64,000 bases of DNA, from contig CACHMJ010000004.1 of assembly GCA_902580895.1 (NCBI GenBank), positions 1 to 64,000 of the forward strand. The letters are read 5' to 3'. A program made the translations under genes and the position numbers. Under the pieces are notes generated by a model, which was not told where the DNA came from, made no database searches, and saw only the letters and a program-made list of their open reading frames with translations. Positions 40,417 through 50,068 of the stretch are shown piece by piece; the first letter of the stretch is position 1; each line of letters opens with the position of its first letter. The DNA comes from an uncultured Pelagibacteraceae bacterium. Its GTDB lineage: Bacteria > Pseudomonadota > Alphaproteobacteria > Pelagibacterales > Pelagibacteraceae.

Positions 40417-41550
40417 TTATTTTCTACCTTTAGATAACAGCTGTTTGTAAAGTTTAACATCTGCATTTCCTTCGCATCCTATGACAAGAATGTTAGAATC
40501 TTCATTCAAATTTAATGATTTTCTTGCTTTTGGATTGTTTGCTAAACCTATAAGAGCAATAACTCCAGGAGTTGCACATTCACCACCTATAATTGAAACT
40601 TTACTTAATTTTCTATCTTTTAACATCGCGGTTGTTTTAGCAACATTATTATCAGCAACAGATACACAATAGTTAGAAGTTTTTTTTAATATTAGCCATG
40701 GGACAAGTGACATTTCATTACATGACATCCCACCCATAATACTTTCTTTTTTTATTCTTATTTTTTTCATTTTGTTTGCTTTAACACTCTGAAGAACACA
40801 ATCAGCTCTATTAGGCTCAACAACAATGATTTTTGGAATTCTTTTAAAATATTTTGCTACCCCAGCTACTACTCCTGCCGCTAATCCTCCAACACCTGCT
40901 TGAACAAATATATGAGTTATATAATGGTTGGTTTGTTTAGATATTTCTTTTATCATAATAGAATATCCAGCCATTGTAAGTTGAGGAACATATTTATAGT
41001 TTTTGGTAGAGACGTCCTGGACTATTTGCCAATTATATTTTTTTGAAAGTCTTTTGCATTCCTCTAACGAATTTTCATAATTTCCCTTAACCCTTATTAC
41101 CTCAGCACCAAATTTCTCAATTTCACTAACTCTTGTTTGGCTTACATATTGACTTACAAAAATTTTACATCTTAAATTTAATCTTTTTGCTCCCCAGGCA
41201 ACTGACCTACCATGATTGCCAGCCGTTGCTGATGAAATAACCATATTTTTTTTTCCTTTAGATATCTTCTCTACTGCGTATGCTCCCCCTAGAGCTTTAA
41301 ACGACTTTAAATGAAATCTTTTAGACTCATCCTTATAAAATATATTATTTAATTTTAAATTTTTCTTTAATTTATTAAGAGATAAAAGAGGAGTTGCTTT
41401 ATAATTTTTCCAATTTGAAATTGATTTATAAGCATTGGTGATTAATGTAGAAGGAAGATGTTTTAAAACATAACTTCTTTTAAAATTATAACGATTATTT
41501 TTTAATAATTTTTTATATTTCCAGCTTTTAAGATTTTTTAAACTCTTCAC
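40417..41550 (-). CDS. PLP-dependent lyase, diaminopropionate ammonia-lyase-like
   Basis: DESKRFHLKSFKALGGAYAVEKI, SSATAGNHGRSVAWGAKRLNLRCKIFV. Confidence 0.78.
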   Translation of the reverse strand: MKSLKNLKSWKYKKLLKNNRYNFKRSYVLKHLPSTLITNAYKSISNWKNYKATPLLSLNKLKKNLKLNNIFYKDESKRFHLKSFKALGGAYAVEKISKGKKNMVISSATAGNHGRSVAWGAKRLNLRCKIFVSQYVSQTRVSEIEKFGAEVIRVKGNYENSLEECKRLSKKYNWQIVQDVSTKNYKYVPQLTMAGYSIMIKEISKQTNHYITHIFVQAGVGGLAAGVVAGVAKYFKRIPKIIVVEPNRADCVLQSVKANKMKKIRIKKESIMGGMSCNEMSLVPWLILKKTSNYCVSVADNNVAKTTAMLKDRKLSKVSIIGGECATPGVIALIGLANNPKARKSLNLNEDSNILVIGCEGNADVKLYKQLLSKGRK

Positions 41551-41551
41551 T

Positions 41552-42877
41552 TTAACAATCTAGAGTATTTTGTCTTTCCCATTTGGTTATAGGTTTTGAT
41601 TTATCAAATCTTTCTATATTGTTAAATTCTTTTATTTCTGTATCTCTAAGTTTTATATAGCTATGGATTACATCAGCACCAAAAGCATCATTCATTTCTT
41701 TATTTTGTTTTAATTGACTCAATGATTGATCTAACTCATCAGGAAGTTTTGGAAGATTTGGATATTTTGCAAAATCTTCATACATATTACAATCTAGAGG
41801 CTTTCCAGGATCTATTTTGTTTTTAATACCGTTAATTCCAGCTGCAAGAACACTTGCTTGAAGTAAATAAGGGTTTGCTGATCCATCCATTAATCTTAAT
41901 TCAAATCTTCCTGGATCAGGAATTCTAATCATATGAGTTCTGTTATTACCAGTATAAGAAATACTACTTGGTGACCATGATGCACCTGACTTTGTTGGTG
42001 GTGCATTAATTCGTCTGTAACTATTTATTGTAGGATTAAAAAAAGCAGATAAAGATGAAGCATGTTTTATTACTCCACCTAAAAAATTATATGCCATTTT
42101 ACTAAGACCTAATTCATTAGACTTGTCCAAAAATTTATTTTTCTTTCCATCCCAAACTGAAATATGGGCATGACAACCATTTCCTGTTAAATTCTCAAAT
42201 GGTTTAGGCATAAACGTAGCTCTTAAACCATGTTTTTCAGCTATAGTTTTTACCATGTATTTAAAAAACGTATGTCTGTCCGCTGTCTTTAAACAATCTG
42301 AGTAATCCCAATTCATTTCAAATTGACCATTAGCGTCCTCGTGATCATTTTGATAAGGACCCCATCCCATTTCAATCATACAGTCACAAATTTCTTTAAT
42401 TAAATCGTACCTTCTCATTAGAGCAGATTGATCATAGCAAGGTTTTGATTGAGTATCCCTTGGGTCAGCGATGGAATCTCCATCAGGAGATATTAAAAAA
42501 TACTCACACTCTACACCAGATTTCATAGTCAATCCTTGTTTTGAGAGTTTTTTAATTTGTTTCTTCAACATTATTCTTGGAGAGGCATCTACAGGTTTTC
42601 CATTCATCCAAAGATCTGATGCAAGCCAACCAACTTCTTTGTTCCAAGGTAATTGGATTAAACTATCTGGATCTGGAATTCCAAACATGTCTGAGTCTGC
42701 AGGTGTCATATCTAACCAAGCAGCAAACCCTGCAAATCCTGCACCGGTTTCTTGCATATCTTTTATTGCATGTGCTGGTACTAGTTTTGATCTAAGCACT
42801 CCAAATAAATCAACAAAGCTTATCAAAAAATATTTAATTTTTTTTTCTTTAGCAATTTTGAATAAATTTTTTGGCAT
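41552..42877 (-). CDS. Glutamine-synthetase-family ligase; candidate gamma-glutamylmethylamide synthetase
   Basis: GSGIPDP-type fold: GAGFAGFAAWLDMTPADSDMFGIPDPDSL, GVECEYFLISPDG, EDANGQFEMNWDYSDCLKTADRHTFFKYMVK, GNGCHAHISVWDG. Confidence 0.85.
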   Translation of the reverse strand: MPKNLFKIAKEKKIKYFLISFVDLFGVLRSKLVPAHAIKDMQETGAGFAGFAAWLDMTPADSDMFGIPDPDSLIQLPWNKEVGWLASDLWMNGKPVDASPRIMLKKQIKKLSKQGLTMKSGVECEYFLISPDGDSIADPRDTQSKPCYDQSALMRRYDLIKEICDCMIEMGWGPYQNDHEDANGQFEMNWDYSDCLKTADRHTFFKYMVKTIAEKHGLRATFMPKPFENLTGNGCHAHISVWDGKKNKFLDKSNELGLSKMAYNFLGGVIKHASSLSAFFNPTINSYRRINAPPTKSGASWSPSSISYTGNNRTHMIRIPDPGRFELRLMDGSANPYLLQASVLAAGINGIKNKIDPGKPLDCNMYEDFAKYPNLPKLPDELDQSLSQLKQNKEMNDAFGADVIHSYIKLRDTEIKEFNNIERFDKSKPITKWERQNTLDC

Positions 42878-42894
42878 AAATTAAGTTAACATAA

Positions 42895-43053
42895 TTATTT
42901 TAAAAAAGATAAAATTGTTTCTTTATAAAAAATTAAATTTACAACAATAATTATAATTACCGCTAATATTGCTCCGTACTTTGCTTTTGGAAAAGCAACA
43001 CCTCTCATCTTACTTGGTCTAAGTTCTTCGTTATCTTTATTTTCTTTTGACAT
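42895..43053 (-). CDS. Small single-TM protein, 52 aa (not in ORF track)
   Basis: Read directly: MSKENKDNEELRPSKMRGVAFPKAKYGAILAVIIIIVVNLIFYKETILSFLK*; fills the otherwise empty gap before the GS-family gene. Confidence 0.7.
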   Translation of the reverse strand: MSKENKDNEELRPSKMRGVAFPKAKYGAILAVIIIIVVNLIFYKETILSFLK

Positions 43054-43065
43054 ACGATAAAAAAA

Positions 43066-43090
43066 GGGCGCCACTTAATCAGTAGCGCCC
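43066..43090 (-). terminator. Rho-independent terminator after amt and the 76-aa gene
   Basis: Minus strand GGGCGCTACT-GATTA-AGTGGCGCCC followed by T7; one G-U pair. Confidence 0.88.
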
Positions 43091-43106
43091 AAATTTTTTG
43101 ATTTAA

Positions 43107-43337
43107 TTACCAATCAGTAATATTGCTTTTATGGTCATTTGGACCATGTCTTTTTCTTGCTAATCTTTCAAGTTCATCACTTTCAGATTTAGCAGTCAAA
43201 ACATGCCAACCAATCCATATAATAATAGCAAGTATTACTAATAGTCCTTCACTAGATCCAGCACCAGGATAAATAGCACCAGCAACTTCCTCCGCCGGTT
43301 TATTCAGGTGATCAATCCAATTTGTAACTGTCGCCAT
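43107..43337 (-). CDS. Small single-TM protein, 76 aa, directly downstream of amt
   Basis: MATVTNWIDHLNKPAEEVAGAIYPGAGSSEGLLVILAIIIWIGWHVLTAKSESDELERLARKRHGPNDHKSNITDW; 12-nt gap to amt. Confidence 0.75.
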   Translation of the reverse strand: MATVTNWIDHLNKPAEEVAGAIYPGAGSSEGLLVILAIIIWIGWHVLTAKSESDELERLARKRHGPNDHKSNITDW

Positions 43338-43349
43338 ATTATTCCTCCT

Positions 43350-44750
43350 TTACCTGGTTGCTGATGCAACTGCTTTTTCGTCAGATTTAGCAGTTTCCAT
43401 CATTTCATAGTCTAGTCCAGCTATTTCAGCTTCACGCGGAATTCTTAATTTACCCATTCCGTGTAATACTTTTGCGATGATATAGCCTGGTATTAATCCT
43501 AGAACAAAGAACATAATTATTGCTCCTAAGAACATACCCAAAGGATTTATTGATGCATAAGTAGTTCCGTCCCACATAGCTCCAACACTGTAACCAGATG
43601 ATGGATAACCATTTAAAACAAAACCACAAATTACAAGACCTATAAATCCTGCATAACCGTGTACTGCAACAGCACCAACCGCATCATCAATCTTGAACTT
43701 ACGTTCAACGAAATAATGTAATTTGTACGATAGCACTACTCCAATCATACCTATGATCATTGATTGAATTGGGTGATATAAATCATTTCCAGCTGAAGCA
43801 CATATAATACCCGCTAATCCACTTGAGTAAGTCCAGAACGGATCACCTTTTGCAATCCAGTATCCAGCTAACAATCCTCCTGATAGTGACATCAAGAAGT
43901 TAAAAGTAATACCGCTAAGTGTAGTAGGCGTTACATAAATGTTTGTAGCCGTCCAATAAGATATACCTTCCATGCCGTACTCTGGTCCAAGATCAAATAT
44001 TGGTATATTACATGCCGCATAGAATCCCCAGAAACCAGTATAAATTAGAAATAATCCAATTGTTACTAGCCAAGGATTTCTTGGTCCAATATTTCTTGGT
44101 TCACCACTTGATGAGAATTTTCCAATTCTTGGTCCTAAAACCATTAGAACACCTAAAGCAAATCCACCAGCTATAGCGTGAATTACCCCTGATGCATAAG
44201 CATCATGGTATCCTAAAATTTTTAACATCCAACCATCAAAGTGCCATCCCCAAGCAGCATCAATTGTCCAGAATACTGAACCAATTGCTATTGCTAAAAT
44301 ACCAAAAGCAAAAGTAGTTATTCTTTCAATTATTGCTCCAGAGACGATTGAGGCAGCAGTCCAAGAAAATAATAAAAAGGCAGCCCAGAAAACACCATTA
44401 ATGTGATCTCCAAGATTAACCGCCATTATATCACTTGTTGGTACTTGCCACATAGCACTAAACAATGTTTCATCAGTGATTAATGCTGTACTTTCATTCA
44501 TTATTGAAGGTGCTATTCCCGGTCCTGTTGGGAAAGCCCAGTAAATCCACCAACCAAATAAAAACCATGTTACTGTCACCAAAGGTATCAGCATCGTGTT
44601 TTTCATAAGAGTATGTTGATGGTGTTTGTATCGAGAAGCTCCAACTTCATACATACAGAAACCGACGTGAATTAAAAACATCAGCACCACTGTAATCCAG
44701 TAGTAAAATTCCGTAAATATAGTAGTAAGAGCACCTAACTGATCAGTCAT
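43350..44750 (-). CDS. amt: Ammonium transporter (Amt family)
   Basis: Twin-His motifs SGVIHAIAGGFALGVLMVLGPRIGKF and AVHGYAGFIGLVICG; 11-TM pattern. Confidence 0.93.
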   Translation of the reverse strand: MTDQLGALTTIFTEFYYWITVVLMFLIHVGFCMYEVGASRYKHHQHTLMKNTMLIPLVTVTWFLFGWWIYWAFPTGPGIAPSIMNESTALITDETLFSAMWQVPTSDIMAVNLGDHINGVFWAAFLLFSWTAASIVSGAIIERITTFAFGILAIAIGSVFWTIDAAWGWHFDGWMLKILGYHDAYASGVIHAIAGGFALGVLMVLGPRIGKFSSSGEPRNIGPRNPWLVTIGLFLIYTGFWGFYAACNIPIFDLGPEYGMEGISYWTATNIYVTPTTLSGITFNFLMSLSGGLLAGYWIAKGDPFWTYSSGLAGIICASAGNDLYHPIQSMIIGMIGVVLSYKLHYFVERKFKIDDAVGAVAVHGYAGFIGLVICGFVLNGYPSSGYSVGAMWDGTTYASINPLGMFLGAIIMFFVLGLIPGYIIAKVLHGMGKLRIPREAEIAGLDYEMMETAKSDEKAVASATR

Positions 44751-44874
44751 ATTCTCTCTCCATATTAGTTTTTAAAATCCTATAAAATTATGAAAGTTGT
44801 TACAAATGAAACAATCTAATAAAACCTAATATTGACAATAGATTTTAAAAAATAATCAACTTTAGATTGTGTAA

Positions 44875-45291
44875 TTAAAATTTAAGGTAAGCTTTTTTCA
44901 AATCAACAAGAGGATGTTTTGGTGACATTTGAAATTTAACTAAAAGTTCTCTTGCTATCATATCTCTGTCTTGTTGGTTATCTGGCAACTTAATTGATGA
45001 TGGAATTGTAACCCAACCATTAGCATTTCTACAAAATACAGCTGGTCTTCCTTCCTCATAACCCATATGAACATCTTCTAACCAATTCAAATCATCCCAA
45101 CCCATTGCTTCTACATACTTCTTTAAGAATGGAGTCATTTTTTTGTAATCTGGCAGAAGATTAACGTCATATCTATAGCCAATAGATTGGCCAATCATTT
45201 TTTCTCTGGCTGTTTCTTTTTTCTTTCCTAGCTGCTGGTCTTTAACGACTACTGATTTAGAAACTTTTTTTTTATTTTTTTTTTTAGCCAT
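44875..45291 (-). CDS. Conserved-looking hypothetical in methylglutamate-synthase operon
   Basis: 138 aa, 9 nt after mgsC; Lys-rich N-terminus then WDDLNWLEDVHMGYEEGRPAVFCRNANGWVTIPSS. Confidence 0.7.
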   Translation of the reverse strand: MAKKKNKKKVSKSVVVKDQQLGKKKETAREKMIGQSIGYRYDVNLLPDYKKMTPFLKKYVEAMGWDDLNWLEDVHMGYEEGRPAVFCRNANGWVTIPSSIKLPDNQQDRDMIARELLVKFQMSPKHPLVDLKKAYLKF

Positions 45292-45299
45292 TTTTACAT

Positions 45300-46718
45300 C
45301 TAAATTTTATGAAAGTTATCGACTCCAACAGTATAATTAGTGCCTGCTAACGGAACTTTTGCTAAAGCTGAAGCTTCAGAAGTAAGTGCTGCTAAATCCT
45401 CAGGTTCTAAAGAATGTATATTTGTTTTACCACAAGCTCTAGCTAACAATTGAGCTTCAAGGGTCATTGAATGCAGATAATTATAAACTCTCAATGCTGC
45501 ATCATCAGGGTTTAATCTTGCTCTTAATTTTGGATCTTGTGTAGCAACTCCTACAGGGCATCTTCCAGTATGACAGTGATAACATTCACCTGCTTTTACA
45601 CCCATTTCTTTTTCAAAATTTGCCTCTGGAATATCTTTGTTACAGTTTAGTGCAATCATAGAACCAGTACCAATAGCTATTGCATCTGCACCTAAAGCTA
45701 ATGCTTTTGCCATATCAGCGCCATCTCTAACCCCACCAGCATAAATTAAAGTAACTTTTCCAGTTTTTCCAACATCGTCCAAAGCTCTTCTTGCTTCTCT
45801 AATAGCCGCAATACCAGGGATACCAGTGTTGGCAGCAGCAATGTGCGGACCTGCTCCTGTAGATCCTTCCATTCCATCTAAATAAATAGAGTCAGGATCA
45901 CATTTTGCAGCCATACGAACATCATCATAAACTTTTGATGCACCTAATTTTAATTGAATTGGAACTTTATTTTTTGTTAGCTGTCTAAGTTCTTCTACTT
46001 TTAATGCTAAATCGTCTGGACCTAACCAGTCAGGATGTCTAGCAGGAGATCTTTGGTCAATACCTGATGGTAGTGATCTCATTTCAGCAACTTGGTCAGT
46101 TACTTTCTGACCCATTAAGTGACCACCCATTCCAACTTTTTGTCCTTGTCCGATAAAAACTTCTATTCCATCAGCCAATTGTGCGTGATGTGGGTTAAAC
46201 CCATATCTTGATTGAATACATTGATAAAACCATTTTTCAGAATATCTTCTTTCATCAGGTATCATTCCACCTTCGCCAGAACATGTTGCACTACCTGCCA
46301 TAGTAGCTCCTCTTGCTAATGCAGTTTTTGCTTCATAAGATAAAGCACCAAAACTCATACCAGTAATATAAACTGGTATATCTAATTCAATTGGATTTTC
46401 ACATCTTGGTCCAATAACAGTTTTAGTTTCACATTTTTCCCTATAACCTTCGATTACGAACCTAGTAAGAGTTCCTGGTAAGAAAACTAAATCATCAAAT
46501 GTTGGAATTTTTTTCATTAATGCCATTCCACGCATTCTGTATCTTCCTAACTGAGATTTAATATGAATATCATCAATTACTTCTGGTGTGAAAATAGCGT
46601 TATGACCTAATAAACTTTTATTTCTGCCACCATTAGAACTTAAGTGAACATCAGCTTTTCCACCAACATTACCATTAGTTTTTAACTTACCATTTTTTCT
46701 CTTTTTTTTCTTAGCCAT
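45300..46718 (-). CDS. mgsC: Glutamate-synthase FMN-domain protein; N-methylglutamate synthase subunit C-like
   Basis: GMSFGALSYEAKTALARGA, QLKLGASKVYDDVRMAAKCDPDSIYLDGMEGSTGAGP, CHTGRCPVGVATQDP. Confidence 0.85.
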   Translation of the reverse strand: MAKKKKRKNGKLKTNGNVGGKADVHLSSNGGRNKSLLGHNAIFTPEVIDDIHIKSQLGRYRMRGMALMKKIPTFDDLVFLPGTLTRFVIEGYREKCETKTVIGPRCENPIELDIPVYITGMSFGALSYEAKTALARGATMAGSATCSGEGGMIPDERRYSEKWFYQCIQSRYGFNPHHAQLADGIEVFIGQGQKVGMGGHLMGQKVTDQVAEMRSLPSGIDQRSPARHPDWLGPDDLALKVEELRQLTKNKVPIQLKLGASKVYDDVRMAAKCDPDSIYLDGMEGSTGAGPHIAAANTGIPGIAAIREARRALDDVGKTGKVTLIYAGGVRDGADMAKALALGADAIAIGTGSMIALNCNKDIPEANFEKEMGVKAGECYHCHTGRCPVGVATQDPKLRARLNPDDAALRVYNYLHSMTLEAQLLARACGKTNIHSLEPEDLAALTSEASALAKVPLAGTNYTVGVDNFHKI

Positions 46719-47572
46719 TAAATTGCTCCTTTTTTCTCAGTAGGTTCTAAGTTATCGTAATTCCAAAGTTTTTTACCTGCTACAATTTTTTTCATTTTAC
46801 TTACATCAAAATTTTCGCCGATTTCAGCAACCTTTAATTTTCTTTTTAACCAATCTTGATCACTTTTAGTCAATTCGGCATCTACTGCATCACTACCATA
46901 AGAGCCAATTTCTCCACCTACGAAAATTGTCCCATCATACATCGAATCTCCTAAATTTATACCAACATCACCTAGGATGATGATTCTTCCTCTTTGCATC
47001 ATAAATCCAGTAAATGCACCCGCATCACCACCTATAATTATTGTGCCACCTTTCATATCAATACCTGTTCTTGCACCAACACTACCTTTACAGATTAAAT
47101 CACCACCTCTGATAGCAGCTCCAAAACAGGATCCAGCATTTTTTTCGATTACAACTTTACCTGCCATCAAATTTTCTGCACAAGACCATCCAACTCTTCC
47201 ATTGATTCGAACTATTGGACCATCACACGATCCCATTCCGAAATATCCTAAACTTCCTTCAAAAATTAAATTTAATTTATTTAAAATACCAACACCTAAA
47301 CTATGTTTTCCTTGAGGGTTTTTAATTACAATTGTTCCATAACCTTGTCCCATTAAATTATCTATTTCTTTATTTGCTTCTGCAGCAGTCATATCTTTTA
47401 CATCAAGGTCAGTCCTCTTGTTAAAATCAACATCATGGGTTCCAAAATAGTAGAAATTTTCTGCTTCATCAGGATTGAAAAATTTTTGTTGTGTTCGTCC
47501 TGTTAAAACTTCAGTGTGCATACCCATAGCTTGGGCTTTAGTTTTTTTGGAAACACTTTTTATATTTGCCAT
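46718..47572 (-). CDS. mgsB: GXGXG-domain protein; N-methylglutamate synthase subunit B-like
   Basis: GMGSCDGPIVRINGRVGWSCAENLMAGKVVIEKNAGSCFGAAIRGGDLICKGSVGARTGIDMKGGTIIIGG. Confidence 0.85.
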   Translation of the reverse strand: MANIKSVSKKTKAQAMGMHTEVLTGRTQQKFFNPDEAENFYYFGTHDVDFNKRTDLDVKDMTAAEANKEIDNLMGQGYGTIVIKNPQGKHSLGVGILNKLNLIFEGSLGYFGMGSCDGPIVRINGRVGWSCAENLMAGKVVIEKNAGSCFGAAIRGGDLICKGSVGARTGIDMKGGTIIIGGDAGAFTGFMMQRGRIIILGDVGINLGDSMYDGTIFVGGEIGSYGSDAVDAELTKSDQDWLKRKLKVAEIGENFDVSKMKKIVAGKKLWNYDNLEPTEKKGAI

Positions 47573-48504
47573 ACTTTTACCTCTCCATCGAACGGGTCAT
47601 AAGTATCAATTTCTTGTGGTAAAATTGATCGAATTGCTATTTCTTCTGAACCCATTGCTACTAAATCATCAGACTCATACAAAACTAGAGGTTTAGCAGC
47701 CATAGTGTCTTTCGCCATACCTAAAGAATCTTTCGTAGCTACAAAATAAGTAAAGACACCATCTAAACCAGTTAAAGACTCTTTCATACCTTCTTCTAAA
47801 GATGCCCCATCTCTCATTTTTTCCGCTAAATAAACAGCAATAAGTTCTGAGTCACACTCAGACATAAATCTCATTCCTTTATTTTCTAAAGCTCTTCTAT
47901 TATTCCAATAATTTGTAAGTTGACCATTATGAACAACTGATACATCACTAAACGGATAACCCCAAAACGGGTGAGCAGATTTAATATCTACACCGGACTC
48001 AGTGGCCATTCGTGCATGCCCTATTGCGTGAGTGCCAACAAGTTTATCTAAATTATATCTATCACAAACCATCTTAGCATTTCCAAGATCTTTAATTACC
48101 TCTAATGATTTACCCATTGAAAGTATTTCTACTCCAGGAATACTCTCAATCTTTTGTGAAAATTCTAATAAATCTTTTTTGTTATATTCTATTTCATATC
48201 TTAATGAGTAGGGGAGTATTCTTTCCTCTTTGATAATTTTTGCACCCATTTCATTAAGATAACTATCAACAATTTTTTTTCTTTCATCATAAACAGACAC
48301 ATCTTCAGCAACTGATGTACTACCTTCACCAACGTTTTCTCCAACTTTAAAACGCATGATAAAATTTTTTCCATCAGTATCTCCGTATAAAGCATAACCT
48401 GTAGAGTCCTCTCCTCTATGTTTCAGAGCTTGCAACATACCTTGAAGCTCATGACCAACTTTTGAAGATTTTCCTCTATGAATTAATCCCGCAATTCCGC
48501 ACAT
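47560..48504 (-). CDS. mgsA: Class II glutamine amidotransferase; N-methylglutamate synthase subunit A-like
   Basis: MCGIAGLIHRGK (N-terminal Cys), LKHRGEDSTGYALYG, GHARMATES, VVHNGQLTNYW. Confidence 0.85.
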   Translation of the reverse strand: MCGIAGLIHRGKSSKVGHELQGMLQALKHRGEDSTGYALYGDTDGKNFIMRFKVGENVGEGSTSVAEDVSVYDERKKIVDSYLNEMGAKIIKEERILPYSLRYEIEYNKKDLLEFSQKIESIPGVEILSMGKSLEVIKDLGNAKMVCDRYNLDKLVGTHAIGHARMATESGVDIKSAHPFWGYPFSDVSVVHNGQLTNYWNNRRALENKGMRFMSECDSELIAVYLAEKMRDGASLEEGMKESLTGLDGVFTYFVATKDSLGMAKDTMAAKPLVLYESDDLVAMGSEEIAIRSILPQEIDTYDPFDGEVKVWQI

Positions 48505-48528
48505 ATACTTTTCCTCTTTCCGTATTTT

Positions 48529-49998
48529 TTATGGTAGGCAATCTAGATAAGTGTCTAGATCCCATTGAGTTGTTGCTCCTAAAAATCTTTCCCATTCATC
48601 ATTTTTATACCAATGAAAAACTTTATACATTTCATCGGGCATAGCTGATTTAATTACCTCATCCTCTGATAATCTTTCCAAAGCTTCCCCTAAACTTAAA
48701 GGAAGTTTTTTTACATCCTTACCAGCTTTTTGAGCTTCATAAATATTTCTAGATTCAGGATCAGCTGGTTTCATTTTATTACTTATTCCATGATCACAAG
48801 CTTTTAATAATGCAGCACCCAACAAGTAAGGATTATGCATTGAGTCAACAGATCTGTATTCAAATCTTCCTGGCGCTGATACTCTTAATCCACAAGTTCT
48901 ATTTTGATAACCCCAGTCAGCATAAACAGGTGCCCAAAAACCTTGATCCCATAATCTTCTATAAGAATTTACTGTTGAAGATCCTAAGGCCGTTAAAGCA
49001 GGAAGGTGTTCCATAATACCCGCTATTGATTGTAAACCAATTTTACCTGGCAATTGCATATCTTTCGTATCAGGCATAAATGTATTAGTTCCACCTTCAA
49101 CATAACCAAAAACTTCTTCAACTCCTGGTAATGATTTGTGTCCAAGTTTATTTGTTTTAATTTTTCCACCTTTCCATAAAGACATGTTAGTATGGCAACC
49201 ACTTGCAGAAACTCCCATAAATGGTTTGGTCATAAAACATGCAATAAGATTGTGTTCTCTAGCAACCTGAGCACATATTTGTCTATAAGTTGATAATCTG
49301 TCTGCATTTCGAAGAACGTTGTCGTATGTCCAGTTTAATTCTAATTGTCCTGGTGCATCTTCATGATCTCCTTGGATCATATCTAGACCCATAGCTTTTG
49401 CGTATTCAATTACTTTCATGAATACTGGTCTCAATGACTCAAACTGATCTATGTGGTAACAGAATGGTTTTGAAAATCCTTTTCCTGTAGGAGTACCGTC
49501 ATCATTTTTTGTTAGCCACATCATTTCAGGTTCAGTTCCAACTCTTAATTCTAAACCATGCTTTTTCTCGAATTCATCCATAAAAATTCTTAAATTTCCT
49601 CTACAGTCAGAAGTTAAATGTCCGCCAGGATTATTTCTCTCTTCTCTGTTTCTAAAACATGTTACAAAAACTCTTCCTACTCTTTTGTCCCATGGTAATT
49701 GACAGAAAGTTTCTGGATCAGGAATACCGACTAATTCCATTGCTTCAGGTCCATAACCTATATAATTATTATGACGATCTAAAAATAAGTTTGCTGTAGC
49801 TCCGTATACTAATTGAAAACCTTTCTCTGCTGTTCTTTCCCAATGATCTGCAGGTATTCCTTTACCTACAACTCTCCCTGTTACAGAAATAAATTGATAA
49901 TAAATATAAGTAATTCCTAATTCGTTAATTTTTTCTCTAACTTTTTTAACTTGTTTGTCTCTACCAGGTCGGTTTACGTGTTTTTCTAGATCCGTCAT
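48529..49998 (-). CDS. Second glutamine-synthetase-family (type III/GlnT-like) ligase; start refined to MTDLEKHV
   Basis: GIPDPETFCQLPW, RVGTEPEMMWLTKNDDG, GDHEDAPGQLELNWTYDNVLRNADRLSTYRQIC; GAGGGG RBS before ATG at 49998. Confidence 0.85.
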   Translation of the reverse strand: MTDLEKHVNRPGRDKQVKKVREKINELGITYIYYQFISVTGRVVGKGIPADHWERTAEKGFQLVYGATANLFLDRHNNYIGYGPEAMELVGIPDPETFCQLPWDKRVGRVFVTCFRNREERNNPGGHLTSDCRGNLRIFMDEFEKKHGLELRVGTEPEMMWLTKNDDGTPTGKGFSKPFCYHIDQFESLRPVFMKVIEYAKAMGLDMIQGDHEDAPGQLELNWTYDNVLRNADRLSTYRQICAQVAREHNLIACFMTKPFMGVSASGCHTNMSLWKGGKIKTNKLGHKSLPGVEEVFGYVEGGTNTFMPDTKDMQLPGKIGLQSIAGIMEHLPALTALGSSTVNSYRRLWDQGFWAPVYADWGYQNRTCGLRVSAPGRFEYRSVDSMHNPYLLGAALLKACDHGISNKMKPADPESRNIYEAQKAGKDVKKLPLSLGEALERLSEDEVIKSAMPDEMYKVFHWYKNDEWERFLGATTQWDLDTYLDCLP

Positions 49999-50068
49999 TT
50001 TTCCCCTCAATGAATTATAATTTTATTCAAGCGTAACTGAAAAATTTATTAGTGTCTAGGCTAAGAGT

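Noticed and set aside
44751-44874. Possible riboswitch or structured leader upstream of amt
   Set aside because: No convincing GC-containing stem or known aptamer pattern could be read by eye; only AT-rich promoter-like sequence
46977-47315. 112-aa plus-strand ORF over mgsB
   Set aside because: Pro/Ile-rich shadow of the Gly-rich GXGXG repeats
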